Of a stretch of DNA of 64,000 bases, positions 11,731-22,283 are shown piece by piece; the stretch's first letter is position 1, and each line of letters starts with the position of its first letter. The translations under genes and the position numbers were made by a program. The notes below the pieces were generated by a model that ran no database searches, was not told the origin of the DNA, and worked only from the letters and a program-made list of their open reading frames with translations. This DNA comes from Acephala macrosclerotiorum (Eukaryota > Ascomycota > Leotiomycetes > Helotiales > Mollisiaceae): the NCBI GenBank assembly GCA_014904845.1, contig MU119281.1, forward strand, positions 146,608 to 210,607, given 5' to 3'.

Positions 11731-12468
11731 ATGAGCAATCCGACCGCTTCTTCCGCAAGCTCTGTGCAGGCAAATGGTTTCCAACCTTTCGATCGGCTAC
11801 CCCTTGAGCTCCAAATCAAAGTCTGGGAGAATACGGGAACACCTGGAGTTGTCGAAATTCGAGCCATTGGGCCTGCCGACCAACCTACCAACGAAAAACC
11901 CCTCGCTGCCACCAGAATCTTTGCATCAACAGCTGCACAAGCCAATTCGAGCGCTCGAGATGCGATCTCCAACCCAATTCCACTACACTTTGAGCAGTAC
12001 CTCGGCACCGCCGTTCGATTCGACCCTGCTATCGACATCCTATATTTCCCAGACATTCAAACCCTCTCCTCCTTTGTCTCCAAGTTTCGAGAGCGCCCTG
12101 CTGAGTTGAGAGCCTTGAATATCACTCGAGTGGCTGTCCAATTCACTGGCATACCGCAGGGCGACTTTCGTTGCGTGGCCCTCGATCGCGACAGACATGA
12201 ACACTGCACCCACGCCCGTAATCGACCCTTCATCTGCAATGGCATACGCAGCTTTGGAACTCTACAACATTTCTATGTAGTGGTCCATGCCCAATGCAGC
12301 CACGGCCAAGAGGTTTTGCAGAATATCACAGCGGCGATGGTAGCTTTCAGGGCAAAATGTGTGCAGATTTGGCAAGGCTTGGCAGCACAAGGCTTTCAGG
12401 TTAATCAATGGGCTGTTCCAGCATACACGACATGCACGAAGACGGCATTGATCTCTACACATCTATAA
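11731..12468 (+). CDS. 2EXR domain-containing protein (245 aa)
   Basis: A single-exon ORF. The 2EXR motif is at residues 18-34: FQPFDRLPLELQIKVWENTG shows the phi-x-x-F-x-x-L-P-x-E-L-x-x-x-I-W core. After it come a strand-rich segment ending in IDILYFPDIQTL and a conserved helical end (VVVHAQCSHGQEVLQNITA). 2EXR proteins are abundant in filamentous ascomycetes, the motif is F-box-like in appearance, and their function is unknown. The closest relative in the window is the broken copy at 8147-8864. No signal peptide or membrane segment is seen. The start ATG follows a spliceable leader region. Confidence 0.75.
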   Translation: MSNPTASSASSVQANGFQPFDRLPLELQIKVWENTGTPGVVEIRAIGPADQPTNEKPLAATRIFASTAAQANSSARDAISNPIPLHFEQYLGTAVRFDPAIDILYFPDIQTLSSFVSKFRERPAELRALNITRVAVQFTGIPQGDFRCVALDRDRHEHCTHARNRPFICNGIRSFGTLQHFYVVVHAQCSHGQEVLQNITAAMVAFRAKCVQIWQGLAAQGFQVNQWAVPAYTTCTKTALISTHL

Positions 12469-13090
12469 TGGAGCAATTCGAGACTAGGAAATGGAAGGGT
12501 GGATTCTGGTGTATCACGAGATCTCGCCACGAGGGCCAATGAGCGTCGCCGCCCCCTTTCTTCTTACTGGCTTGGCTTCCCCCCCTTTCTGATGTCATTT
12601 GGATTGATGATGGATGAAATCATTGTATGCTCTTTCAGACTGTTCAGATTAGATAACAATGCAATGATTCTATACCTTTTGAAGTCCACAATTAAGAACT
12701 TAGACCCTTCAGCCGATCGAATAAGGTACTTTTGGATACCTCTTGTAGTGGAATAATCATGGACGGATAATACCTTATAGAATTTTTTTTTTTTAAAAAA
12801 AAAAAAACTGACAAAGACAGAAAGGATTGAAGAAAGAAGCTTGGGCCGCTTGCTTGCGAGGATCAAGGTAGAAGGACTGAATTGGAGCTAGTTCGCTTGG
12901 CGACTAAGCAAGAGCGAATTTTGCAGGCGCTTTCTCACACTTCCATGCCAAAACACTTTAAAGAAAACAACAAAGGACAGGAAGCATTCAACCACGAACC
13001 GCAACCCCAGGATTCAAGATAAGTAAGCCTTGGGTGCCTGCTGTGTACGTAATTTTCCCCGATTGGTCAAATTGCTTACTTGAACTTACT
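12469..13090. other. Intergenic region with a T12A12 palindrome
   Basis: The stretch holds a perfect run of 12 T followed by 12 A at 12783-12806, a potential cruciform or terminator-like element. No gene is seen. Confidence 0.5.
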
Positions 13091-13427
13091 TGCAGCTCCC
13101 TCTGTGGAGGTACTCGACGCCTTTCAGAACCTCGATCTTGCCAAGTGTTACCACCTCTCGCCACCCATAGCCATTAATACCTTCTCTCAGTAGCTCGAAG
13201 ACACTATTTGCCTCCGAAACGACAAACTGCTTGGTCGACACGCCGGAACAGAAGGTCGCCTGGAGCTCAGAGTCGAGGAACAAGGACCGCCCCTTGGCCA
13301 GAACGTGGTGCTGAACCCACAGTGATGCGAACCGCGGTCCGTATGCGGAAAACCAACAAGTAACAAAGCGCATTTGCACACGTAAAGCAATCAGGTGGAT
13401 TCCGAACAGTGGGTGAGCCCGATCCAT
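13091..13427 (-). CDS. Possible exon of an unknown protein
   Basis: The open frame starts MDRAHPLFGIHLIALRVQ and runs for about 112 residues to a good GTAAGT donor at 13090. This suggests it is a first exon and does not end at the nearby stop. The downstream exon is not resolved. I recognise no domain. It may equally be a chance frame. Confidence 0.22.
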
Positions 13428-14649
13428 GTTGGCACTTTCTCAGAGTGAAAATTCGGCCCAAAGAAAGCTGCCAAGCTCATGATTTTCAAGAATTGCACCC
13501 TTCTTCAGAGAGTTAGCTAGTATCAATAGCTGACTTCCCAAGCTTCCTAATAGTACAACCTTCGATCTCTTCTACGCCAAGTATACGTGCCGCGAATGCC
13601 GTTGAAGTTGGTGTTGCGAGCCAGCAGAGAGTTAGACTATCGGTCGCAAAGGCATTGATACCATTGACGGGCCTAGATCTACATTTACTCTACAGAGAGC
13701 AACTTCAAAGGCGAGACTAACTACACATCGAGGGGCTTTGGAATCTGTAGAACTTATGGCAATCCTACTTCCAAGGTGAATATTTAATCCAGGTTTGATC
13801 GACCCCTCGAGAAATACAAGCTTGGGAAGGGTCTGGAGGGTGTATAAAACTGACTGACCGAGCTTCAGAAATAGTACAACGATGAACAAAATCTTTCTCT
13901 CTTAGTCTCTATGCTTGTAAGTTGGCTCTCGTCGACTCCCCTCTCCTGCTAGTTTTGAATCCCTTAAAGGCAGAAGAATTGCTTTTTCGTATTTCCCTCA
14001 CTTAGGGGCTACTCGGTTCCAATTGCCGTCAATATAATTTCTGTTGCCATTTGGCAACCATTAAGCCGGAGAAGTTTGACTGACTGAAGCAGGCCCGAGT
14101 GATCGGGAAGCCCTACTCGCCGAGCTGAACGAATGAACGCCCTCGGATATGCATCCATCCCTCCTTCCCAACTCGAACGTGCATTCCTTCTCCGCAACCA
14201 TTCTTTGTAGGAGACTGCAGCGGTACACCGCCTCGAGTTCAACAATACCACCACAGCTCCATCCTGAGACTTCAAGCTCGATGTGGTTAAATCTGGGCGT
14301 ATAGGGGGTATAAATACCTGACTTCCTAGTCTTCCAAGGGCAGCAACTCCTGAACTATTTGCCGCTCATTTGCTATTCTAGTTAGCTCTTCCCGTCTTCG
14401 CAATGCCAAGACACTTTCAGTGAATCACCGTCGAGAGGACCAACTTGGGTCAACCTGCTGGTTCATTTCTTCGATTGGGAAGCAGCAGAGTTGACTTCAC
14501 CCCGTTTCAAGATTGTTATCGTTGTCATTTGTCTATTACGTTGTTTCACTATAGAATAAAGAAGCCGACTGGGGCTTGATGACTAGCTTTATTCTACCGA
14601 TTACGATACCCCAAGACCATTCGCACTCTTCCCTCCCAAGAAGTAAAAG

Positions 14650-14874
14650 GTGGAAGGGGAGAAAAGAAGCCACGCTGCGTATTCTGCCGACACTTCGACA
14701 AGGCGGTTATACTGTAGCCGAGCTGCTCGCTCGAAAAGAACAACATTCCTCAATAGACCCACACAAGATTACGAAGAGATCAAGGAGAGCGTTGCGGAGC
14801 TACGAGGATGCAGAGGGATATTGTATCACCCCCAATGCGGCCCCATGATTCCTACGGACCCCAAATTAAATTGA
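14650..14874 (+). CDS. Small ORF of the third array unit
   Basis: The open frame has no clear ATG and ends PQCGPMIPTDPKLN. Its segment NRPTQDYEEIKE matches NRPTYDKMYEELKA in the ORF at 15901-16143, which supports descent from one ancestral gene. The 5' exon or start is not identified. Function is unknown. Confidence 0.3.
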   Translation: MEGEKRSHAAYSADTSTRRLYCSRAARSKRTTFLNRPTQDYEEIKESVAELRGCRGILYHPQCGPMIPTDPKLN

Positions 14875-15305
14875 AGGAATCACCGATGCCGCGATACAGT
14901 GCGAAAATCGCTGGTACTGACTGATATTGGATGGTATGGCCCACTTTCTGAACTCTCTCATGACGAAACCCTGAGAGTTGGCTTTCGGCGCTGCTTTCAG
15001 GGCATATAAATAACTGACTTCTTGGTCTCTGCAAGAGCAGAAACGTAGGGTCTCTTTCTCTATTCTCATAGCTGCCAATATGTAAGTACAGTATGAAATC
15101 TCTTTTGTGCTCGTATCCAATCACTCAGCAGACTCGAAACTAGTGTCCACGTCCTTGTCAGTCAACAGTTTCCTAGGGAGAAGGAATTCTAAGCCAACCG
15201 TTATTACTGTCAAGAGACCTATTGTTGCCATCTTATCATTTGCCCATCTTATAATATCCAAGAGAAGTGCTAATACGAGAGAACCAGTACTCCCCGGAGT
15301 TGTCG

Positions 15306-15509
15306 ATGCACTCTATGGGCCAAGGCCCTGGATCATCAGGTTTTGCACCTCCAAACTTAGATTTCTCGGGAAGCTTCCCTCCAGCTGCGTCAATTGAGAA
15401 GGTTCCACCAAAGGCTACAATCGAAGCTCTTATGGCATCGGCTAACGCAGCATTTCCTGTTCCTGGCGCGTCCACGTCGTCCGTGTTGAGCCAGAAATTT
15501 TACTGGTGA
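15306..15509 (+). CDS. Small protein of the fourth array unit (67 aa)
   Basis: The ORF starts MHSMGQGPGSSGFAPP, is rich in Gly, Pro, Ala and Ser, and ends QKFYW. It lies about 300 bases downstream of the TATA motif at 15003, after a GTAAGT leader donor at 15078. The stop is followed by TGAATGGTA, as in the next unit. It has no signal peptide and no known domain. Its position in the unit is the only evidence that it is a gene. Confidence 0.35.
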   Translation: MHSMGQGPGSSGFAPPNLDFSGSFPPAASIEKVPPKATIEALMASANAAFPVPGASTSSVLSQKFYW

Positions 15510-15900
15510 ATGGTATGCCTTCCTTCCTGATCCGTCTTATGGTGAAGACCTAATGTTTGATTGGATAGCTGCTTTTTGGGGAATATAAAATAGCTGACTT
15601 CTATTTTCTCAGAAGCACCGGCGGCTGCAGTCTTGACTCTTTATTTCTATGCTGGTGAGTGCCCACTCATTTCTGTTTCGCCACATTCTTGTTCCCCCCA
15701 ACTCGTCCCCCATTCACTGACAAGACATTTGAACGAGTCTTGTCTTGATCAGGCCCAAAGACCAACTTAGAACAATGAACTTATGAAACTGCTGTCGAGA
15801 GACTTTGTTGTCATCTTACCATTTTGCCATTTTTGATCAGGAACAGAAGTGCTGATAAAACCAGATCCCAGCACACGGTCGACGTGAGCATTCCTATGCT

Positions 15901-16143
15901 ATGTACAAGGGCTGCGCCAATCGACCAACCTACGATAAGATGTATGAGGAGTTAAAGGCAAGAAACTTCGAGGATAGTGATGGCGAAGAAGAAGAGAAGA
16001 ATGTCGAGGAGGAAGACTATTCTGAGTATGGTCCCGTAACTGGTTATCCTCCTGGATTTGGTCTCCCTTCACCAATCCTTGTTCCTATGAACAGCTGGAA
16101 CGCATATAACTATTGCAGAACTGGAGGCTACCGTGCAATGTGA
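15901..16143 (+). CDS. Small acidic protein of the fifth array unit (80 aa)
   Basis: The ORF starts MYKGCANRPTYDKMYEELKA, has a strongly acidic middle (DGEEEEKNVEEEDY) and then a Pro/Gly/Tyr-rich end. The TATA motif lies about 310 bases upstream, with a GTGAGT leader donor at 15654. The NRPT segment is shared with the third unit. No domain is recognised. An alternative ATG at 15896 is in another frame. Confidence 0.4.
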   Translation: MYKGCANRPTYDKMYEELKARNFEDSDGEEEEKNVEEEDYSEYGPVTGYPPGFGLPSPILVPMNSWNAYNYCRTGGYRAM

Positions 16144-16510
16144 ATGGTAAGCTTCCTCAAAAGTCTCCACAAACCTCCAATGTACTTCGAGAACCAGGAA
16201 GGGTATAAATAGCTGACGTTTTACCTATCCAGAAGAACAAACACATCACGGTTCTTAGAACTTTTCTATTACACTTGTGAGTATGCCGTTTTTATCATAC
16301 ACAATACCGTACACTTCACAGTCTCGCCATGGGTGTGGTTAAACATTTGTTTCCGTGCACTCCACCCTTTCGCCAAGCCCTTCTCGAGCTCAACAGACCG
16401 GTCTCTTTTTGTTGTCAACACCCATTCTGTTGTCATTTGGTAAAATACATGCAATTGAGAAATAAAGCTAATGTGAAACGAAACAGATTGAAGAAACCAG
16501 CAGCAGCGGA

Positions 16511-16768
16511 GTGCGACACCTCAGCATACCCAGTCCCCCGGCCGCCGCTGTCAAGAAAGTTACTGTCAAGAAGCCAGCTGCTGATCCAGCTAAGAAGGGT
16601 GTCGGCAAGGTGACTGCTCCTAAGAATGTTACTATGGAGGCTAGTAAGGCAAAGGAGGTTCTAGTCGCCGACAGCAAGGCCAAGGCCAAGGGCACCTTGT
16701 GTATGGTACTCCACAACCTGCATACCCTCACTATCACCTTCAACAATCTAATTCTGTTCGATGGCTAA
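16511..16768 (+). CDS. Small Lys/Ala-rich ORF of the sixth array unit
   Basis: The frame starts MRHLSIPSPPAAAVKK and continues with linker-histone-like VKKPAADPAKKGVGKV. Near the end a frame change would give YGTPQPAYPHYHLQQS, closer in composition to the Tyr/Pro-rich end of the fifth unit. It may therefore be a frameshifted copy. It lies downstream of the TATA motif at 16203. Confidence 0.3.
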   Translation: MRHLSIPSPPAAAVKKVTVKKPAADPAKKGVGKVTAPKNVTMEASKAKEVLVADSKAKAKGTLCMVLHNLHTLTITFNNLILFDG

Positions 16769-16770
16769 GG

Positions 16771-18971
16771 CTCTAGAGAAGCTGATATGTTCTCCGAAGC
16801 AACTTCTCATCTATCAGCTTGCCATTTTAGAGAGCAAATAGTCACCGTTACTCAGGCAAGCACCTCTACGGTTATTATGGCCAGCCGCAAGAGACATATG
16901 CATAGTCATCATGCTAGGGGTTTCAACGGAGCTACGAGCTAGCCGACATAGCGCCAGGGCTGGATATTTTCATAGGGCTCTCTAGCTTTAGAGATGGGCT
17001 GCTATTGGGTAATTTCTAGGGTCCTTCTGAACCCAAGCACTGGGAAATGCACCAGCCGTCGATGAATTTCCAAAAATCGCTCCCCGGCTATCTCACCGCT
17101 CAGGTTTGTAGTGCTGGAGGGTGCAAACCATGAAAATGAGGAAGTAGATACGGGATGGGTAGACCTTTAGGCGAGCTTTACTGGGAAACTGAATTTTGTC
17201 GATAATAGCAGGATGTCAAGGAGAAAAGTGGAGAGGACTCTAACCCGCTAGCAGTAGAAATGCAATCCTCTTCCGTTCAGGTTATCCTAGAGTCTGATGG
17301 CAATGTCCCAGAAGGGCAGGTGAAGTCTGGATCTTCTTTCTACAGTATCCGAGTCGCTATAGCCCCAGGCTCGCAGCGAAGGAGTTTGTTCACTATATTA
17401 AGCTTAATTACCAAATTCTACAATGCGTGTCTGCATTTGCCCAGACCAATTTGATTGTAACATGTGACAAGCTGTAGTGATTTAGAAGAAGTTCCCATAC
17501 CCATGGCTCCGATGAGGCTGTGGATTTCGGCGAGCATGTCAAGGATTGCGGGATGTTAGGACGATGGAGATTGCGTTGGAGGGGAGCTCAGTTGGCCTCT
17601 GAGGTAAGAGAAATCATCGCAAATGCGAAATCTTTATCCAAGCATTCTGGATGCTTTGGAATAAATTCTTGGGAAAAGTGGTTGTGACATTGTTGGTGAA
17701 AGTTACAGGGTAATTCAGCGTTGAAAGGGGACTGTGGAGAAAGTTTCAGGGAGCTAATCACACGATGCCTTAGCCGAAGCGAGGAAAAGGGGTGGAGGCG
17801 ATTTTCAAAACTTCAAAAGCAAACCAAAAATGAAATGACAACGGGGAAGAGAATCATGCTGAGAAACATAGAAGAAAAAAGCAAAAAGTCAAACCACACG
17901 ATGGTGGTCTTATAAAACCATAGCTAGTATGATTTTTAAACGGGCAGATGGCATTCGTATTTCAGGAGTGCTCTAAGAACAGGGGACAAGCTACATTATG
18001 TACTGTTTCTATAAGGCAAACCGGCTACACATCTGTTGAGAAATTTGCTTATTTAAATTTATACGTATGGTTGCAAGGTGGGCGCCGGAGCGGAGAATAC
18101 AGGTGGAGCTAGAGGCAGGCGAGGGGGAGGGATTGAGTGTCTGAATCTTATCTGTGTTCTGAAACGTGATGCGAGAGCTTTCTTATACTTGAACGTATTG
18201 CTAAATCTACAGAAACATTGAGCAGAGAAATATGTTGCGTTTTCGAGTTGCAGCAGGGCTTCAACAACTTTCTCATTTGTTAAGGAAGCTGAATGCTATG
18301 AGTCGTTAATGATTGAGAAACTGAGGGACAATTTCATGGTCTTGAAGTCAGGGCCAAGTTCATGGACATGCTTTATTTTGAATCTGGTGAGACTGAGTGC
18401 CAGGGCAAAAAGCATGGAGAAAGAGTCATGATGGAATGGGGAAATCGAGAGGTCATGAATATTCTCACAAGTTCATAAAAATGTGTCCAATAATAGGAGT
18501 CTCAAAGATGCGCCTTCAAAATAGGAAATAGCCATTCTTGAAGCTTAATTTCAATTTTTTTTTTTTTTTTTTTTTTTGGAAGTTCAGGGACCTGCACTCC
18601 ACATCTCGAGTCTTGCTGAATGTCTTCTCCTGACATCGTCTTGCTAGCCTAATGTACTATGAGATTCATAAGATAGAGAGAGCCCCAAAGGGTAAGAAGA
18701 GACTCGACATCTAATATAAATGGATGATTGGGTAGACCGGAATGTACCGCGGCTAACCTGCCTTGTATGAGCTAGTGCTCAACAAAAAGAAAGCCAGGAA
18801 GGCTTTGACTTCATTTGGAAAGCACGGCCCTCTTCCGCCTTCTTCAACAAGCTCAATCTTCCACGAACGTCGACGGGCGCACAAAAGAATCTCTCCATCC
18901 TGCGAAACGTCAAGCAATTCCCACGAGACCAAAGTTCCGATAAGCACACGATCTCCTCGTCCCTACTCGAT
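16771..18971. other. Gene-free region
   Basis: About 2.2 kb between the array and the next 2EXR gene. It contains a run of 23 T at 18555-18577. Short open frames (for example 17721-17915) have skewed composition and no support. I see no gene. Confidence 0.5.
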
Positions 18972-19919
18972 ATGGATTCTATAATCGATCTGACGTTAGA
19001 CGACGACGAGCCAGTACAACAATCAACTGCTGCGTTAACATCCAAAGTCGAGCCGTTCACCGAGTTCACACCCTTCCCCAAGCTAGCCATAGAATTGCGC
19101 CTCCTGATTTGGAGCTTTGCGACGCCCGAGCCTGCCATAGTTGTTCAACGCAAAAGCTCTTTCAAAGGCCGCCGCTTCTTCTTCGATCGCCCAGTTCCTG
19201 CCATCTTTCAAGTCAATCAAGAATCCCGCAACGAATTCATCGAAAATGAGCCCGACAAGAAGAATAAGCCCTTAAAGGTTGCTCAACTACTATCACTCGA
19301 GCGTCATCGTCGCGATCATCCTGTATACAAGATGTGCTTTCGAAATCGGAGCAGGTTGAGCGCAGGAGCTTACTTCTCGTCGGAAATTGATTCATTGTTT
19401 GGCATGGCTTATGAGATGAAGGAGAAGAAAGATGCATCCGGTGCCATAATTAGCTCAAGCAGCCTTTACCTTGGCGTTACCGACTTGAGCGTTGGAAGCA
19501 CTCTGAAACATCTAATACTTACTCAAAAAAACGCCCGACCAGCCGACAAAGCCGAATTGATCGCTCTCAGTAAAGCCTTCCCCAACTTGGAGACTCTGAC
19601 GATTTTGATTCAAGATGACGTGTTCGACCCTTTCCACCAAGGACCGTATCCTTTGACTTACCCGCCAGAGAGCGACGGCCAGCTTTCTTTGGATGGACTG
19701 GACTCAATTCAGGTAATCAGCATTAATTTTTCAATGATTGCCAACGTATCTCTAGCCCAGGTCCAGACTGCGCACCCTACAATGAAATTCCCGGCCTTGA
19801 AGTTCAGATTCGAACAGCAATTCAGAGCCAACGAGAACATTCCTACCTTATGGCATGCCAGACAACCGACTGCAACTCAACGACTATCCGCGGCTCAACC
19901 TCCATCCGAAGGTCAATAA
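18972..19919 (+). CDS. 2EXR domain-containing protein (315 aa)
   Basis: An intact single-exon ORF. The N-terminus IIDLTLDDDE (residues 4-13) looks like a SUMO-interacting motif. The 2EXR motif follows at residues 33-52 (FTPFPKLAIELRLLIWSFAT). The usual conserved blocks come next: KGRRFFFDRPVPAIFQVNQE, HPVYKMCFRNRSRLSAGAYF with EIDSLF, LETLTIL, and a C-terminal LKFRFEQQFRANENI. The order and spacing match the copies at 33605-34660 and 55472-56609, so this is a good reference for judging the broken ones. The molecular function of the family is unknown. No membrane segment is visible. Confidence 0.85.
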   Translation: MDSIIDLTLDDDEPVQQSTAALTSKVEPFTEFTPFPKLAIELRLLIWSFATPEPAIVVQRKSSFKGRRFFFDRPVPAIFQVNQESRNEFIENEPDKKNKPLKVAQLLSLERHRRDHPVYKMCFRNRSRLSAGAYFSSEIDSLFGMAYEMKEKKDASGAIISSSSLYLGVTDLSVGSTLKHLILTQKNARPADKAELIALSKAFPNLETLTILIQDDVFDPFHQGPYPLTYPPESDGQLSLDGLDSIQVISINFSMIANVSLAQVQTAHPTMKFPALKFRFEQQFRANENIPTLWHARQPTATQRLSAAQPPSEGQ

Positions 19920-21208
19920 CCCACCTCAATTCGACCACTACGCGGTTGATGCCAGTTTGCGGTGAGAGCTATCTGATTAACCCCAAATTTCACGGTTTCT
20001 CTCTGCGGCTCTCGGTATCAGTCGCACTCCATGCTGCGTTGGGGAGAGGTTATTATTTGGGATAATTTCAAGAATGGATGGCGAGATTCGAGGAGGATCA
20101 GACAAAAGTGTTTGTAGCAGTACTAGCACAGCTAGTCATCTAAAGCGTGATTTTTTCTGACTGGGAAGTTTAGTGGATTGGTTGGGAACGGACACCCAAC
20201 CTAATGTATTTCTCTTCATTTCTCAAGGACAACATGGTATCCGAGGAGAGAAAGACGAGATAAAGACACTAGGTTCCTGGATTCAACCGGATGGGAATAG
20301 TAGCGAAGATCATAGCATGAATTTCACGACTCAAAAGTCAAGAGCAAAGCAAAACTTTCATCTGGTTCTTCCTTGTGATTCTGTGAAAGAATGGAAGTCA
20401 GCCTAGGCTATGATTAGAGTTTCTCTTAGTGCTTATTGACCAAAAGCGAAAACACAGGAGAACAAAAGGAAACAATGGCTGATAAGCTGGCACAATGGAA
20501 CCTTTACATATGGATCATTTGACTTCAGCAAAGATTGTCCTCACTAACAGTCTCAAACTTGAACGGACAGAGATCAAGTCCAAACACAAACCCAGACAGA
20601 GCAGGCATCTAGCATAAGACATGGTACAGCATCTTGATGCCCCGTAGCATTGAAGCTGAAGTCCTCTCCTTTTCCCGTCCTCCAACACCGTATAATCTGG
20701 CTTGACGATTCTGTCTTGAAACAGGTGTCAAAATGCGGCTAGAACTTCTAGCTACACAACTGTCTGTATAAAAGGACGACTTCCAATATGAAGCTATGTA
20801 AAGCAGTCCTCGACATGAGAGAACTTCAGATCATCCACAGATTGAAAGAACCCAAGAATCTATGGCGCATCTCCATGCCAAAAGTCACAGTAGTACTTCA
20901 AGAACTGCCGGAGACACCTTGACAGTCTCTTGTGAGTTATTACGTTCACCATCGCGTCTTATCACCGATAACCACCGACTCCGAAAGTGAGGTCTGTATA
21001 GAAGGGCACGGATTTATATGATTCCAGAATACTGGCGCTACGGCTTGTATTCCGAGAGCTAGACAGTTTAAATTCTCCTCTTCTCTCAAGATCGAACAAC
21101 AAAAAACCACACTTTCTTGAACATTAAGACCAAGAATTATCCCGAACCACTTGGTTATTGCTGCGCCTTCTTTCGTTAACTTCCATTGATGATACATTAA
21201 CATCAATC
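19920..21208. other. Intergenic region
   Basis: About 1.3 kb between two plus-strand genes. No frame here is protein-like on either strand, and the distal part is presumably the promoter of the next gene. Confidence 0.5.
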
Positions 21209-22283
21209 ATGGGTCCAAAGCTTTCCAAGAAGCAGTTCCTCGAGACCCGCGCGGAGATCGCAGCGCTGGTTGCGCATGCGGAAACGACTGACTATCCGCG
21301 ATACAACGCGGCTTTACACGATGATCCTTCCTCTGCTGCTTCATACAGCGACAATTCCCAATTGTTTACGCAGGCCCACGCGTCTCCCTACTGTCCAGTA
21401 GATGTTGTCCCTCTCGCTCTCGCTTCCAGCAACAATGCGAAATCCTCCTACCTACCGGCGAATGTTCCCCCTCCACCTCCTCAGCATTGGGTTACTGTTC
21501 CTTCAAACACGTTTTTGGACCCCACTGCTCAAGCTGGCCATGCCAAATTACCCCAACTCTCCACCTTCGTCCCTCCACCTGGATCATACCTACCTCCCTT
21601 CAACCCGCTCTCGAACACAGCCGCTGCGAGTCCGACTGAATATAATCACTCTCCCTATGTATTCCGGTGCCTTCACTCACCATCTCCTGAGCCCGTGGCT
21701 GCTACTGCGACTGAGCCGGACTACAGCCTCTCTTCGTTTTCAGCCAGGGATCTTCGATCACCATCTCCTGAACCTTTAGCTCCAGCCAGCAACCCATACA
21801 ACTACTCTCTCCATGCATCACCCAACCTTCGATCACCACGTCCTCAACGCTTTGCTTGCCGTACAGTTATCGACCTTCGATCGCCATCTCCCGAGCCTGA
21901 AACTCCAGCCACGGAAATTGAGAAGGAAGCACCACCCGTTAACCTCCGAAATCTCCCTGCTCGCTAAAGGAAAGCATCAACCACATAACAAGAATTATGG
22001 GTTGAGGGTTGGGAGAGGTGCTGATTTGAGTGTGGATATTGATTCGTTTTGGCCGGAGAGGAAGAGGTTGAGGCATGATTTGATGGTTGGGCAATTAGAT
22101 GGGGAGGGGAAGAAGATCGGGTGGTGTCGTGTCTCGTACAATTTTCAGCTGAAGAAGGTCTCGGGGAGTTATGAACAATTGAAGCTGGTGAATCTGGAGA
22201 GAAGATGGCTGGTATTGAGAATGAGACACGAGAGACAGTATATTGTGGCTCAGGATGTGGATATTCTGGCGTGTGCAGCATAA
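21209..22283 (+). CDS. Proline/serine-rich protein with a 2EXR-type C-terminus
   Basis: Exon 1 runs from the ATG at 21209 (MGPKLSKKQFLETRAEIAAL) to 21937. It is rich in Pro, Ser and Tyr and carries repeats of L-R-S-P-S-P-E-P. A phase-0 intron 21938-21992 (GTTAAC donor, CATAAC branch, ACAAG acceptor) would join it to a second frame ending at 22283. That frame reads ADLSVDIDSFWPER and MRHERQYIVAQDVDIL, which are the two C-terminal blocks of 2EXR proteins. The F-x-x-L-P-x-E-L motif itself is missing. Either this is a diverged family member whose N-terminus was replaced, or it is two juxtaposed fragments. The weak donor leaves the junction uncertain. The serine-proline repeats could be kinase sites. 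Confidence 0.5.

Larger units (their letters stand above)
13521..16770 (+). repeat. Tandem array of six diverged TATA-box units with small ORFs
   Basis: A motif close to TATAAATAGCTGACTTC recurs at about 13521, 13842, 14309, 15003, 15583 and 16203, with spacings of 320 to 694 bases. Each is followed by a leader containing CAGAAG or CTTCAGAA, and several leaders then reach a GTAAGT or GTGAGT donor. Further shared segments follow (for example GAAGTGCT at 15272 and 15847). The two units at 15003 and 15583 end with a shared segment near TGAATGGTA. The units are clearly homologous but strongly diverged. They look like repeated promoter plus 5' leader intron plus small-ORF cassettes. The small ORFs are listed separately. 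Confidence 0.55.

Noticed and set aside
17721..17915. A Lys/Glu/Arg-rich plus-strand ORF
   Set aside because: The composition follows purine-rich DNA, and no start context, intron or homology is visible.
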